A DNA stretch of 64,000 bases from Bacteroidales bacterium (GCA_029210585.1 JARGFP010000008.1:62001-126000); one strand, 5' to 3'; shown: positions 45,822-54,611, counted from the stretch's first letter. Program-made: numbers and translations. The notes: generated from the sequence alone by a model not told the origin.

Positions 45822-46685
45822 TCATTTCCTCAATTGTTGTTCCGCACGATAGGAAGAACGTACGAGCGGACTGCTTTCCACGTGCCTGAAGCCTTTCAGC
45901 AGTGCAATTCCTTTGTATTCCGCAAATTTTTCAGGTACAATATACTCCTCCACCGGCAGGTGGCCGAGCGTGGGTTGCAGGTACTGGCCGATGGTTAACA
46001 CCTCGCATCCAACCTCCAGCAGGTCATCCATGGTTGCAATGATCTCGGGTTCGGTCTCCCCGAGTCCAAGCATGATCCCTGATTTTGAGATCAGTCCTGA
46101 ACTGCTGATTTGACGTATTACCTCCAGGCTGGTTGCATATTTTGCGCGGCTCCTGATCTGCGGAGTAAGTCTTCTTACAGTCTCGAGGTTATGGGAGATC
46201 ACTTCTGGCGCTGCATCGATCACCTGGCGGATCAGTTCCGGTCTCCCGTCCATGTCCGGGATCAGTGTTTCCATGGTCAGTTCCGGCAGTTCGGACTTCA
46301 GCACACGTATGGTTTCGGCCCAGTACCCGGCGCCCTTGTCATCCAGGTCATCGCGGTCCACCGAAGTAATCACCGCATGTTTGATGTTCATTTTTCGAAT
46401 GGATTCGGCAAGTCTCCGTGGCTCATCCGGATCCGGCGGCAGCGGCCTGCCGGTATGGACGGCACAGAATTTACATGAGCGGGTACAGGTATCACCGAGG
46501 ATCATGAAAGTGGCTGTTCCTTCTGCCCAGCATTCGCCAATATTCGGACAGTTTCCACTGGTGCAGATGGTATGAAGCTTGTTTTTTTCCACCACATCTT
46601 TCACCTGCATATAATTCTTCCCTCCCGGCATCTGCATGCGCATCCAGTGCGGAAGCCGCTTTCTTCCCTTCAGGTCATGACCCAT
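45822..46685 (-). CDS. lipA: lipoyl synthase
   Basis: A 287-residue radical SAM enzyme that inserts two sulfurs into protein-bound octanoyl groups. The auxiliary 4Fe-4S cluster uses Cys41, Cys46 and Cys52 (CTSGNCPNIGEC). The radical SAM cluster uses Cys67, Cys71 and Cys74 (CTRSCKFC). The C-terminal SSYRA motif provides the serine ligand of the auxiliary cluster. Everything needed for activity is present. It is first in a lipA-lipB unit with a candidate promoter 26 bp upstream. Confidence 0.97.
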   Translation of the reverse strand: MGHDLKGRKRLPHWMRMQMPGGKNYMQVKDVVEKNKLHTICTSGNCPNIGECWAEGTATFMILGDTCTRSCKFCAVHTGRPLPPDPDEPRRLAESIRKMNIKHAVITSVDRDDLDDKGAGYWAETIRVLKSELPELTMETLIPDMDGRPELIRQVIDAAPEVISHNLETVRRLTPQIRSRAKYATSLEVIRQISSSGLISKSGIMLGLGETEPEIIATMDDLLEVGCEVLTIGQYLQPTLGHLPVEEYIVPEKFAEYKGIALLKGFRHVESSPLVRSSYRAEQQLRK

Positions 46686-46711
46686 ATGTTTTCAGTATTG
46701 ATTTGAAGCTA

Positions 46712-46719
46712 CAAAACTA
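46712..46719 (-). promoter_or_regulatory. candidate -7 box for lipA-lipB
   Basis: TAGTTTTG on the minus strand matches TAnnTTTG exactly, 26 bp upstream of the lipA start. No TTG stands at the ideal distance upstream, so only the -7 element supports it. Confidence 0.4.
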
Positions 46720-46768
46720 ATAAAGGACAATCAATTGAGACAGGCTGAACAACATAAACATTCCGGCA

Positions 46769-47230
46769 TCACCCCTCTGCTCTGACGCCGGCCACTTCAG
46801 CGACGGTGATGTCTGCCGGGGCGGAACCAAATCTTTTTCTCACATAATTCAGGACATCCGCTACCTCCTGGTTGCTGAGATGCGGCAATGGAGCCATGAT
46901 GGTATGGTAAATTTCCCCGTTGACCTCGATTTCCTCGTCCATTCCATGCAAAACGATGCTGATGAGGGTTGCATTGTCCCCATTGACCCACTCGGTGTCG
47001 TGCAGCGGAGGAAACATGCCGGGAACGCCATTGCCATCGGCCTGGTGACAAACCAGGCAATGCTGTTTGTATAGGGATTCACCCGGATGACTGGAAAGGT
47101 CATCAGCAGCATCAAGTATTGCCGTTTTTTCCGGAAGCGGACTTTTGTCCATGGTATTTGTTTTTTCACTGCTTCCCCCGCAGGAAACCAGCAGTACAAA
47201 GGCAACTGAAAGTACAATCAATAATTTCAT
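46769..47230 (-). CDS. cytochrome c lipoprotein (single heme)
   Basis: A 153-residue lipoprotein; the signal peptide ends LLVSC with the lipidated Cys. A class I cytochrome c domain follows, with YKQHCLVCHQADGNGVPGMFPPL (heme-binding CxxCH) and a Met ligand in the C-terminal part (IMAPLPHLSNQEVADVLNYV). I chose the ATG at 47230 because it starts the signal peptide; a start ten codons earlier adds a basic stretch only. It should carry electrons in the periplasm. The adjacent remnant of a PQQ sugar dehydrogenase on the same strand suggests it was that dehydrogenase's electron acceptor. Confidence 0.9.
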   Translation of the reverse strand: MKLLIVLSVAFVLLVSCGGSSEKTNTMDKSPLPEKTAILDAADDLSSHPGESLYKQHCLVCHQADGNGVPGMFPPLHDTEWVNGDNATLISIVLHGMDEEIEVNGEIYHTIMAPLPHLSNQEVADVLNYVRKRFGSAPADITVAEVAGVRAEG

Positions 47231-47322
47231 CCGTTTGTTTTTAAATATAATAATGGTCATAAGGAACCCAGTCTCACTTCAATTGTTCCATTTGTCAAAA
47301 TTAAGTTTTTCTTAGGATTACG

Positions 47323-47680
47323 CTAGCCGGAATAGAAAATTTTCCAGATACGTCCTTGTCTTGAATCGTTCACATACAATGATCCATCCGGTCCAACCGC
47401 CAGACCGCAGGGACGATACACTGCATCACCCGGGTTTTCCACTGTCTCCTGTTGTGAAAACCCATTGGCGAACACTTCCCAATCGCCTGAAGGCAATGCA
47501 CCTTCGAAAGGTACAAAAACCACATTATAGCCTTTTTGCTGCTCCGGCGCCCGGTTCCAGGATCCGTGAAATGCGATGAATGCACCATCCCTGTATTTTG
47601 CGGGAAATTGTTCCGCATGATAAAAAAGGATTGGGTACCAATGATTATCCTGCTGCTGAAGAAGTGGTTGATTCCGGCGA
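47323..47680 (-). pseudogene. C-terminal remnant of a PQQ-dependent sugar dehydrogenase (sorbosone dehydrogenase type)
   Basis: About 118 residues match the last blades of soluble PQQ-type glucose/sorbosone dehydrogenases: DNHWYPILFYHAEQFPAKYR, GAFIAFHGSWNRAP, VYRPCGLAVGPDGSLYVNDS and GRIWKI. No signal peptide or N-terminal blades are present. Upstream of about 47680 the sequence becomes the antisense of a PPK2 tail, so the gene was cut there. It would have worked with the downstream cytochrome c lipoprotein (stop 92 bp before it). A 425-bp open frame exists but its first ~25 residues are non-homologous. Confidence 0.75.
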
Positions 47681-47686
47681 CCCTGC

Positions 47687-47806
47687 CTTCCGGCAGACAG
47701 GAAATGGTATATGCGAATCCTGGTCAGTGAAATCGTTTTACAATACATGAAAAGCCTGGATCTTTCGTATCCTGAACTTTCCCTGAGCGGTGAAAAGGAA
47801 GTATAA
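47687..47806 (+). pseudogene. C-terminal tail of a polyphosphate kinase 2 (PPK2)-like protein
   Basis: The plus strand reads LPADRKWYMRILVSEIVLQ then MKSLDLSYPELS and a stop at 47804-47806. This matches the PPK2 C-terminus (PADRKW..., final helix with LDL-YP). Upstream of about 47687 the frame loses similarity and becomes the antisense of the PQQ-dehydrogenase remnant. About 40 residues of a roughly 250-300-residue protein remain, so it is not functional. Confidence 0.6.
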
Positions 47807-47851
47807 GAGATAAGGGCTGCGCTGAAAAGGAAGATTCAAGGGGATAAATAA

Positions 47852-47859
47852 TATCTTTG
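47852..47859 (+). promoter_or_regulatory. candidate -7 box for the NUDIX gene
   Basis: TATCTTTG matches the Bacteroidota -7 consensus exactly and is identical to the gltB -7 box. It lies 37 bp before the NUDIX start. No TTG is present about 19 bp upstream. Confidence 0.45.
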
Positions 47860-47896
47860 TGACGGAAATGAATCACACGAAATTTTCACCTTTACT

Positions 47897-48544
47897 ATGA
47901 ACACTACCTCCCTCCTGCTGAATTTTGCCAAGCGCGTCCATGCCCTGGCTGAAACAGGTCAGCATTTCTCAGAATCGGATTACGACATGGACCGGTACAC
48001 GGAACTGGAACAGATCGCACTGGAAATGATCTCCCTGGTTACCCAAAATGATATTTCACTTGTCTCCTCAGGCATCCAGGAAAAAAACGGCTACCGGACG
48101 CCCAAAGTGGATGTCCGTGCCGTGGTATTCAACCAGGAAAAACAAATCCTGATGGTGAGGGAGCAGATCGACGGCAACTGGTCGCTTCCAGGTGGTTGGG
48201 CCGACGTGGGATTCACGCCAGCTGAGATTGCAGTAAAGGAAACAAGGGAAGAGGCAGGCGTGAAAGTGCAGCCGGTCAGGCTGCTGGCAATCTTCGACAA
48301 AAAATGTCATAACCACCCCCCGGATGTGCATTATGCATATAAGATTTTCATTGAATGCAGCATCCTCGATGCAACGATACGCACTGGTTATGAAACCACG
48401 GATGCCGGCTTTTTCAGCCTTGAAGCACTCCCGCCCCTTTCCACCCCCCGAAATACACTTGAACAGGTTGAAATGATGTTCCGCTTCCGGGACAACCAAT
48501 TGCGCTGGCCGCATATCGACCTGGAGTGTAATCATGGATTGTAA
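47897..48544 (+). CDS. NUDIX hydrolase with N-terminal helper domain
   Basis: A 215-residue protein. Residues 1-65 form the short helical NUDIX-associated N-terminal domain found in ADP-ribose or ADP-sugar hydrolases of this branch. The Nudix box is complete at about residues 98-120 (GGWADVGFTPAEIAVKETREEAG). The loop KKCHNHPPDVHYAYKIFIEC is typical of ADP-sugar-type NUDIX enzymes. It should hydrolyse a nucleoside diphosphate linked to X. It is a single gene after a remnant region. Confidence 0.9.
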   Translation: MNTTSLLLNFAKRVHALAETGQHFSESDYDMDRYTELEQIALEMISLVTQNDISLVSSGIQEKNGYRTPKVDVRAVVFNQEKQILMVREQIDGNWSLPGGWADVGFTPAEIAVKETREEAGVKVQPVRLLAIFDKKCHNHPPDVHYAYKIFIECSILDATIRTGYETTDAGFFSLEALPPLSTPRNTLEQVEMMFRFRDNQLRWPHIDLECNHGL

Positions 48545-48773
48545 TCCCTGGTTATATGAAAGGGCTTCCATTCATTGTGGAATTTCAGCAGGATCGTACG
48601 CAAACACAGATGAATTTTTAATGAGGGATTCCACTTACTTTTAACCTTCCCGAAACCGGATACGCGTATTCATTCTGTTGTGAATTAAAAAGTTAGCAAC
48701 GCTGTCGTTAAATGGACAGCACAGCTTGTTGTATTAGGCATCACCTTTCTGTTATTCTTTTCACAAAAAGATT

Positions 48774-48803
48774 TTGTACCTCCCCTTTTTAGCAGTATTT
48801 TTG
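48774..48803 (+). promoter_or_regulatory. Bacteroidota promoter for aspA-hydF-hydE
   Basis: TTG at 48774-48776 and TATTTTTG at 48796-48803 are separated by 19 bp, matching the sigma-ABfr consensus. The -7 box ends 16 bp before the aspA start, so the leader would be very short. Confidence 0.7.
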
Positions 48804-48819
48804 CACGAAAGCTGCATAA

Positions 48820-50274
48820 ATGAGAACTGAGAAGGATTTCCTGGGAGAAATAAAGATACCAACAACTGCCTTGTATGGTATCCATGCTGCCCGGGCAGCG
48901 GATAATTTTCCGAATAAGGACCTGTTTCACATTGAATGGTACGAAGCGGCCGGCAAAGTCAAACAGGCATGCTATGAAACTGTGCTGATGTTCAGGGAGG
49001 CTGTTGAAAAGGAGCATCCCGACCTGTTGCCGCAGTTGCGCATTCCCGAAGAAAAACAACTGGAGGTGATGATTGCAGCTGCCAAAGAGGTATGTATCGG
49101 TGAACATTTCAGTCATTTTATCATCCCGGCGGTGCAGGGAGGTGCAGGCACAAGCATCAATATGAACATCAATGAAATCATCACGAACCGTGCACTGCAG
49201 CTTCTCGGAAAAGCACCCGGTGATTACACGGTAATTGATCCTGTTGAAGCAGCCAACATCTACCAGTCCACCAACGATGTGATCCCCACTTCCCTTACCG
49301 TTGCAGTAATGGAACTTCTGAAAAAACTCGAAGAGGCAGTGAATGCAACCCGGCTGCAAACCGAAAACCTGGAAAGCAAATACAGGAACTCGATACGGTT
49401 GTGTTACACCCAGCTCCAGGAGGCGGTACCGGGGACATACGGACAGCTGTTCAGCAACTTCAGCGATGCCTTTTCACGCGATTGGTGGCGGGTATCAAAA
49501 GCATCCGAACGCATTAAACAGGTCAACATCGGCGGGGGTGCCACGGGAACGGGTGTATCCTTTCCGCGTTTCTATATCATGGAAGTGGGCAACCAGCTCA
49601 GACGAATCACAGGGCTGCCCCTGGCACAAGGTGAGAACCTGGCAGACAGTACTTCCAACATGGATTCGCTGGTCGAGGTACATGCGATCCTCAAGGCACA
49701 TGCCGTAAACATGGAAAAATTCGCATCGGACCTGCGCCTGCTGGCTGCCGGGGTACGGGGTGAGAAAGAGGTGTTACTTCCTGAAAAGCAATCCGGCAGT
49801 TCCATCATGCCCGGCAAAGTAAACCCGGTAATACCGGAATTTGTGATTTCATCGGCCCACCAGGTGTATGCAAATGATCAACTCATCACAGGCCTTGCAG
49901 GACAGGGACAACTCGATCTGAATGCCTACCTGCCCTCCATCGGAAACGCACTGCTCAGCAGCCTGAAGTTACTGATCTCCATCAACCATACATCCAGGGA
50001 GCATTTGCTCAAAGGCCTGGAAATCGACGAAACTGTTGCTGCCTCCAGGTTGTTCAGGAGTCCTGCTGTCACTACTGCCCTTTCTCCGCTTATCGGATAC
50101 AACAAGTCTGGTGAGCTTGCCAGAACCATGAAGAAGGAAAATATAGATATATTTGAAGCCAACGACAGACTGGAACTGCTTCCGGCCGAGAAATTGAAAA
50201 AGATCATGCAACCAGAATACCTGCTCAAGAAGGGATTTTCCATGAAAGATGTCAGGGACTTACAAGAAGAATAA
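48820..50274 (+). CDS. aspA: aspartate ammonia-lyase
   Basis: A 484-residue fumarase/aspartase-superfamily enzyme (aspartate to fumarate plus ammonia). GGAGTSINMNINE and the superfamily signature GSSIMPGKVNP are intact, and the NIYQSTNDVIPTS block is present. The overall chain fits the AspA branch found next to hydrogenase maturation genes rather than fumarase. It is transcribed with hydF (19-bp gap). Genes for this branch are commonly seen with hydE/hydG/hydF, and the ammonia may serve the azadithiolate bridge of the H-cluster; that link is my inference. Confidence 0.9.
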   Translation: MRTEKDFLGEIKIPTTALYGIHAARAADNFPNKDLFHIEWYEAAGKVKQACYETVLMFREAVEKEHPDLLPQLRIPEEKQLEVMIAAAKEVCIGEHFSHFIIPAVQGGAGTSINMNINEIITNRALQLLGKAPGDYTVIDPVEAANIYQSTNDVIPTSLTVAVMELLKKLEEAVNATRLQTENLESKYRNSIRLCYTQLQEAVPGTYGQLFSNFSDAFSRDWWRVSKASERIKQVNIGGGATGTGVSFPRFYIMEVGNQLRRITGLPLAQGENLADSTSNMDSLVEVHAILKAHAVNMEKFASDLRLLAAGVRGEKEVLLPEKQSGSSIMPGKVNPVIPEFVISSAHQVYANDQLITGLAGQGQLDLNAYLPSIGNALLSSLKLLISINHTSREHLLKGLEIDETVAASRLFRSPAVTTALSPLIGYNKSGELARTMKKENIDIFEANDRLELLPAEKLKKIMQPEYLLKKGFSMKDVRDLQEE

Positions 50275-50293
50275 TGAAGCGGAGCTAATTGTG

Positions 50294-51508
50294 ATGAAAG
50301 GCAGAGACACGAAACCACATATCGGGATCTTCGGACGCAGGAACAACGGCAAGAGTTCATTGATCAATTCACTTACAGGTCAGGATGTTGCAATCGTGTC
50401 TGAAGTACCCGGCACTACCACCGATCCTGTTAAAAAATCGATAGAGATCCCGGGGATCGGCCCCGTGGTGATGATCGATACAGCAGGGATGGATGACCTG
50501 GGAGAACTGGGGACCAAACGTGTGGGCAGGACCAGGGAAATCATCAAACGCATTGACCTGGCCGTGCTGGTCCTGGCAGCAAACCTTTTTGGTGAGCCCG
50601 AGGAGCTGTTGATCAACGAACTGGAGAAATGGGAAGTTCCATGGATCGTGGTTCATAATAAATCTGACCTTGTCGGGGCAGACCATTCGTTAAAAAAGCA
50701 GTTCGATGGCAGGCTGGTCGATTATTCAAGCATTTCACCTTCCAACAAGGAAATGCTTACCAGCCTGATCATAAGGCACATGCCCGAAACGGCCTATCTT
50801 ACCAAATCCCTGGTCGGCGACATCATCCGCCAGGGAGACCTTGTTTTGCTGATCACCCCCATCGATGAGGAGGCCCCGGAAGGAAGACTGATCCTTCCGC
50901 AGGTGCAGGCCATCCGTGACATCCTTGACAATAACGCTGTTGCCGTAGTGGCCAAGGAACGGGAAATTGATTCCCTGATGAAAAAATTGCATCCCCGACC
51001 GGCCCTGGCAATCTGCGACAGCCAGGTGTTCCTGAAAGCAGATGGGTCCATTCCCACTGACATACCACTTACCAGTTTCAGTACGGTGCTCGCACGCTAC
51101 AAGGGCGACTTCGAAAATTACCTGAAAGGCACACCCAGGTTATCTGAACTACAGAACGGGGACCGGGTACTTATACTGGAATCCTGCACCCACCATGTAT
51201 CCTGTGACGATATCGGCCGGGTGAAAATTCCCAGGTGGCTGTCGCAATTTTCCGGGAAAGAACTGGATTATACCGTAGTGAGCGGTCTCGATAACATTCC
51301 CGGGGAGATTACCGACTACAGCATGGTGATCCAGTGCGGCGGATGCATGATCACCAGGAAGCAACTGATCAACAGGCTGAAACCTGCTGTAGAGGCCGGG
51401 GTTCCGGTAACGAATTATGGGATGGCGATCGCATATATGCAGGGTATTTACCGCCGGGCCATCGCGCCATTTGTAAAATCAGATGAAACGGCCTCCGACT
51501 ATTTGTAA
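50294..51508 (+). CDS. hydF: [FeFe]-hydrogenase maturation GTPase HydF
   Basis: A 404-residue scaffold protein on which the 2Fe subcluster of the H-cluster is built. The GTPase domain occupies ~1-170, with P-loop GRRNNGKSS, switch TTTDP and DTAGM, and NKSD. A dimerisation domain and a C-terminal 4Fe-4S domain follow, with CTHH and CGGC as the HydF cluster motif. I chose the ATG at 50294, which puts the P-loop about 14 residues in as in other HydF proteins; the in-frame ATG at 50249 overlaps aspA. Presence indicates that the organism makes an [FeFe] hydrogenase. Confidence 0.95.
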   Translation: MKGRDTKPHIGIFGRRNNGKSSLINSLTGQDVAIVSEVPGTTTDPVKKSIEIPGIGPVVMIDTAGMDDLGELGTKRVGRTREIIKRIDLAVLVLAANLFGEPEELLINELEKWEVPWIVVHNKSDLVGADHSLKKQFDGRLVDYSSISPSNKEMLTSLIIRHMPETAYLTKSLVGDIIRQGDLVLLITPIDEEAPEGRLILPQVQAIRDILDNNAVAVVAKEREIDSLMKKLHPRPALAICDSQVFLKADGSIPTDIPLTSFSTVLARYKGDFENYLKGTPRLSELQNGDRVLILESCTHHVSCDDIGRVKIPRWLSQFSGKELDYTVVSGLDNIPGEITDYSMVIQCGGCMITRKQLINRLKPAVEAGVPVTNYGMAIAYMQGIYRRAIAPFVKSDETASDYL

Positions 51509-51587
51509 TAGCTAGTATTACTGGTTATGGCGTCCAGTTTGAAGGGCAGGGCAATGCAATAACCACATTGAACACTAAACAGAAAGC

Positions 51588-52682
51588 ATGAAATTTGAAA
51601 AACGTATCAGACAAGCGCAATTGGGAAAGACTGATCTTGTTGCAATGCTCAATGCCACCGGGGAAGAACGAACGTTATTGTTCCGGGAATCTGCAAGGAT
51701 CAAGGAAGCGCATGTGGGCAGGAAAGTGTATTTCAGGGGACTGATCGAATTTTCGAATATCTGCAGCAAGGATTGCTACTATTGTGGTATCCGGAAAAGC
51801 AATAAAACTGTTGCCAGGTATAACCTCTCCGATGAGGAGATCCTTCGGGCAGCAACCTATGCGCATGAGCAAAACTACGGCTCTGTTGTGATCCAGGGTG
51901 GTGAGATTGCATCCCCTGCATTCACCCTTCGGATTGAAAACCTGCTGAAACAGATCAAGCAGTTATCGGGAAACAGCCTGGGAATCACCCTTTCCCTCGG
52001 TGAGCAATCACCCGAGACCTATGAGCGATGGAGGGATGCCGGGGCGCACCGCTACCTCCTGCGCATTGAAACATCCGACAGGGAACTGTATAAAAAAATA
52101 CATCCGGAAGATGCGCATCATGATTTTGACAAGCGTTATGAATGCCTGCGTACACTGCAGGAACTGGGCTACCAGGCCGGGACAGGAGTGATGATCGGCC
52201 TGCCGTTTCAAACCACCGAACACCTGGCTGACGACCTGCTTTTCATGCAGTCCTTCGATGTGGACATGGTGGGCATGGGTCCGTATATTGAACACCATGA
52301 TACGCCACTGTATGCATTCAGGAATGAATTGCTGCCTATCGGAGAACGTTTCGATCTTGCACTTAAAATGATCGCGGCGCTGCGGATACTGATGAAGGAC
52401 ATCAACATTGCAGCCGCCACCGCGCTGCAGGCAATCGACCCGCTGGGCAGGGAAAAAGCGGTGAAGATCGGTGCCAACGTGATCATGCCGAATGTAACTC
52501 CCGGGCTGTTCAGGAACGACTATGCCCTTTATGAAAACAAACCCTGCACAGACGAAAATCCGGACGACTGCAAAAACTGCCTGGATGCAAGAATTCAGCT
52601 GGCCGACGGCGAGATAGGATATGGCGAATGGGGAGATTCAGTTCATTATGCAAGGAGGATGGAGCGAACCCGGCAACTGTAA
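51588..52682 (+). CDS. hydE: [FeFe]-hydrogenase maturation radical SAM enzyme HydE
   Basis: A 364-residue radical SAM protein. The cluster motif is Cys59, Cys63 and Cys66 (CSKDCYYC). VYFRGLIEFSNICSKDCYY, YGSVVIQGGE and GVMIGLPFQTTEHLADDL are typical of HydE. It processes the HydG-derived iron complex during assembly of the H-cluster 2Fe unit. It follows hydF by 79 bp. hydG, which completes the set, is absent from the window. Confidence 0.95.
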   Translation: MKFEKRIRQAQLGKTDLVAMLNATGEERTLLFRESARIKEAHVGRKVYFRGLIEFSNICSKDCYYCGIRKSNKTVARYNLSDEEILRAATYAHEQNYGSVVIQGGEIASPAFTLRIENLLKQIKQLSGNSLGITLSLGEQSPETYERWRDAGAHRYLLRIETSDRELYKKIHPEDAHHDFDKRYECLRTLQELGYQAGTGVMIGLPFQTTEHLADDLLFMQSFDVDMVGMGPYIEHHDTPLYAFRNELLPIGERFDLALKMIAALRILMKDINIAAATALQAIDPLGREKAVKIGANVIMPNVTPGLFRNDYALYENKPCTDENPDDCKNCLDARIQLADGEIGYGEWGDSVHYARRMERTRQL

Positions 52683-52771
52683 AATCGAACAGCACCGGAG
52701 GGTATAATTATGAACTTCTCAGGGCAGTGGATTGAAATCAACACTACCTGGTGAATAAAATCAGTGCATTT

Positions 52772-53095
52772 ATGGATAAAAAGCAGATCAAAGAGATCAT
52801 TCTCAAAGAGATCAGTAAGACTGAGCGGCTGATCAGTGACTACAGGGATATGAGCCAGCCCGTTGAACCGGACAATGCCATCGGGCGTATTTCCAGGATG
52901 GACGCGATCAACAATCAGAGTGTCACAGAGGCTTCCCTCCGACAGGCTGAGGAGAAACTCAGGAACCTCAACAGGGTGTTATCCAGGATCGACACCAATG
53001 ATTTCGGCATCTGTCAGAAATGCGGAAAGGAGATTCATATACGACGCATCATGATACGACCCGAGAGTTTGCTTTGCGTGAACTGTGCCCGATAG
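52772..53095 (+). CDS. DksA/TraR-type zinc-finger protein
   Basis: A 107-residue protein with a helical coiled-coil region (~1-75) and a C-terminal four-Cys zinc finger, CQKCGKEI then CVNCAR. The layout fits DksA/TraR proteins that act in the secondary channel of RNA polymerase with ppGpp. The Asp pair at the coiled-coil tip needed by DksA is not clearly recognisable, so it may be a structural relative. I chose the ATG at 52772; a GTG start at 52751 would add seven residues. Confidence 0.8.
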   Translation: MDKKQIKEIILKEISKTERLISDYRDMSQPVEPDNAIGRISRMDAINNQSVTEASLRQAEEKLRNLNRVLSRIDTNDFGICQKCGKEIHIRRIMIRPESLLCVNCAR

Positions 53096-53109
53096 AGAGA
53101 TACAATTCA

Positions 53110-53117
53110 TATATTTG
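53110..53117 (+). promoter_or_regulatory. candidate -7 box for the proline iminopeptidase gene
   Basis: TATATTTG matches the Bacteroidota -7 consensus exactly, 78 bp before the start codon. No clear -33 TTG. Confidence 0.4.
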
Positions 53118-53195
53118 CACTGTACCTCTCGCAAGGCAGGGAAAGCATCTATAACAGTATTTCCGGAACAACGATGGTAATAAAACAAGTCCAGA

Positions 53196-54155
53196 ATGCA
53201 TAGAAAGAAAGCAATGATGCAGAAACAACTACTGGTTCTTTTGCCGCTCTTCTGGTTGCTGACCGCTTGTGCACAACCATCCCTGCTCACGCCAGGCCTA
53301 GCGAAAGCTGAAATAAATGGTGACACGATCTGGTACCATGTCGTTGGTGACGGAAACTCCACCCCGATCCTCATGCTCCATGGCGGTCCGGGAGGCACCT
53401 CCTATTCCATGTATGCCCTGTCTCCGCTGGCAGATGATTACACGCTGATCCTGTTCGACCAGGTCGGAACCGGCAGGTCAGGGAATCTGCAGGATACATC
53501 ACTGATGCGCATGGACTATTTTGTGGACCAACTGCACGCATTCGTGGAAAGTCTGGGACTGAAAGATTACATTGTGTACGGTCACTCCTGGGGCACCATG
53601 CTGGCGCTTGATTATTACCTGGAACATCCTGAAGGGATCCAGGCGATGATTATGAACAGCCCGCTTGTGAGCACCGATTACTGGATGAAAGATGCCGATA
53701 CACTGATAGCGACATTGCCTGACACTGTTCAGCAGATCATCAAAAAGAGCAATGCGGAAGCACAATATGATTCCCCGGAATACCAGTATGCCAAGTGGGT
53801 GCATTACAAAAATTTCATTTCCAGGGGAGAACGGGTTGCAGGCCCCGACTCGTTGAAGCGGGTGCCGGGCAATCGACTGATGTACTTGTATATGTGGGGA
53901 CCAAGTGAATTCCGTTCCACGGGAACCCTGCAGGATTATGACCGGCTGGACCGGCTTAACGAACTGGTTGTTCCCGTCCTCTGGATAACGGGTGAATATG
54001 ATGAAGCCCGTCCTGCCACAGTGAAGTACTTCCACACCCTGGACCCCGGATCTGATTTTGCCGTGATCCCGGATGCAGGACATGGCACCATGCATGACAA
54101 CCAGGCGGATAATGTCCGGTTGATCCGTGAGTTCCTGGGGAAACACGGATGGTAG
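53196..54155 (+). CDS. proline iminopeptidase-like alpha/beta hydrolase, lipoprotein
   Basis: A 319-residue S33 peptidase-like protein. The signal peptide ends LLTAC, a lipobox. The HGGPGG oxyanion motif, the nucleophile Ser in GHSWG, an Asp in GEYDEARP and His in GHGTMH form the catalytic set. It should cleave N-terminal proline from peptides in the periplasm, fitting the DPP IV and S15 enzymes here. The ATG at 53196 is followed by alternatives at 53214 and 53217 that also keep the signal peptide. The stop overlaps a truncated helix-turn-helix gene. Confidence 0.9.
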   Translation: MHRKKAMMQKQLLVLLPLFWLLTACAQPSLLTPGLAKAEINGDTIWYHVVGDGNSTPILMLHGGPGGTSYSMYALSPLADDYTLILFDQVGTGRSGNLQDTSLMRMDYFVDQLHAFVESLGLKDYIVYGHSWGTMLALDYYLEHPEGIQAMIMNSPLVSTDYWMKDADTLIATLPDTVQQIIKKSNAEAQYDSPEYQYAKWVHYKNFISRGERVAGPDSLKRVPGNRLMYLYMWGPSEFRSTGTLQDYDRLDRLNELVVPVLWITGEYDEARPATVKYFHTLDPGSDFAVIPDAGHGTMHDNQADNVRLIREFLGKHGW

Positions 54156-54280
54156 CAATTGAGCAGGGGAACTACTCCCCTTCCCTTGAGCTGGCATTCA
54201 GGATCGCCAGGCAATTCAACACACCGCTTGAAAGAGTCTTCACATACGAAAAACCAGGTCCTGACGACGTTGTAAAATAA
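54149..54280 (+). pseudogene. C-terminal remnant of an XRE-type HTH regulator
   Basis: Reading AIEQGNYSPSLELAFRIARQ then FNTPLERVFTYE, this matches the second half of the small YozG-like XRE/Cro family (usual form: SRQTINAIEKGKY-PS-xLA-KIAR-F--p-E-vF). The N-terminal helices with the first part of the HTH are missing; immediately upstream is the end of the iminopeptidase gene, so the ATG at 54149 is accidental. A DNA-binding half cannot act as a repressor, so I call it a remnant. Confidence 0.75.
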
Positions 54281-54389
54281 TTGTGTTGGTTTTTACTGCA
54301 TGCAGTGCCACATTTCTGCAAGAATGCTTATTTTTAAGGATGTGCAGAAACGATGTACAGAAAAATATAATATAATAAAACAATTAATA

Positions 54390-54611
54390 CTGGCTGCTGC
54401 CGTCGAGGATTTCAAATCGGTACGGTGGTTCATCGATTGCGGCGACGACGATTTCCTGTACGAAGGGAACAGCCTGATCCACATTGCCATGAAAAAGCGG
54501 AACATTCCCCATGAATACAGGGTAAGGGACGGCGCACATAACTGGACCTACTGGCGCGAATCACTTCCCGTGTTACTGGCGTTTGTTTCGGATGCTTTTC
54601 ACCAGCACTGA
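54390..54611 (+). pseudogene. C-terminal remnant of an esterase (putative esterase/EstD-like family)
   Basis: The frame reads VEDFKSVRWFIDCGDDDFLY then EGNSLIHIAM, RDGAHNWTYWRESLPVLLAF, and stops at 54611. This is the last third of the putative-esterase (S-formylglutathione hydrolase-like) alpha/beta hydrolases: the catalytic Asp (GDDDF) and His (GAHNW) are present, but the nucleophile-Ser domain is absent. Upstream of about 54390 the DNA is AT-rich and unrelated. Not functional. Confidence 0.7.
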
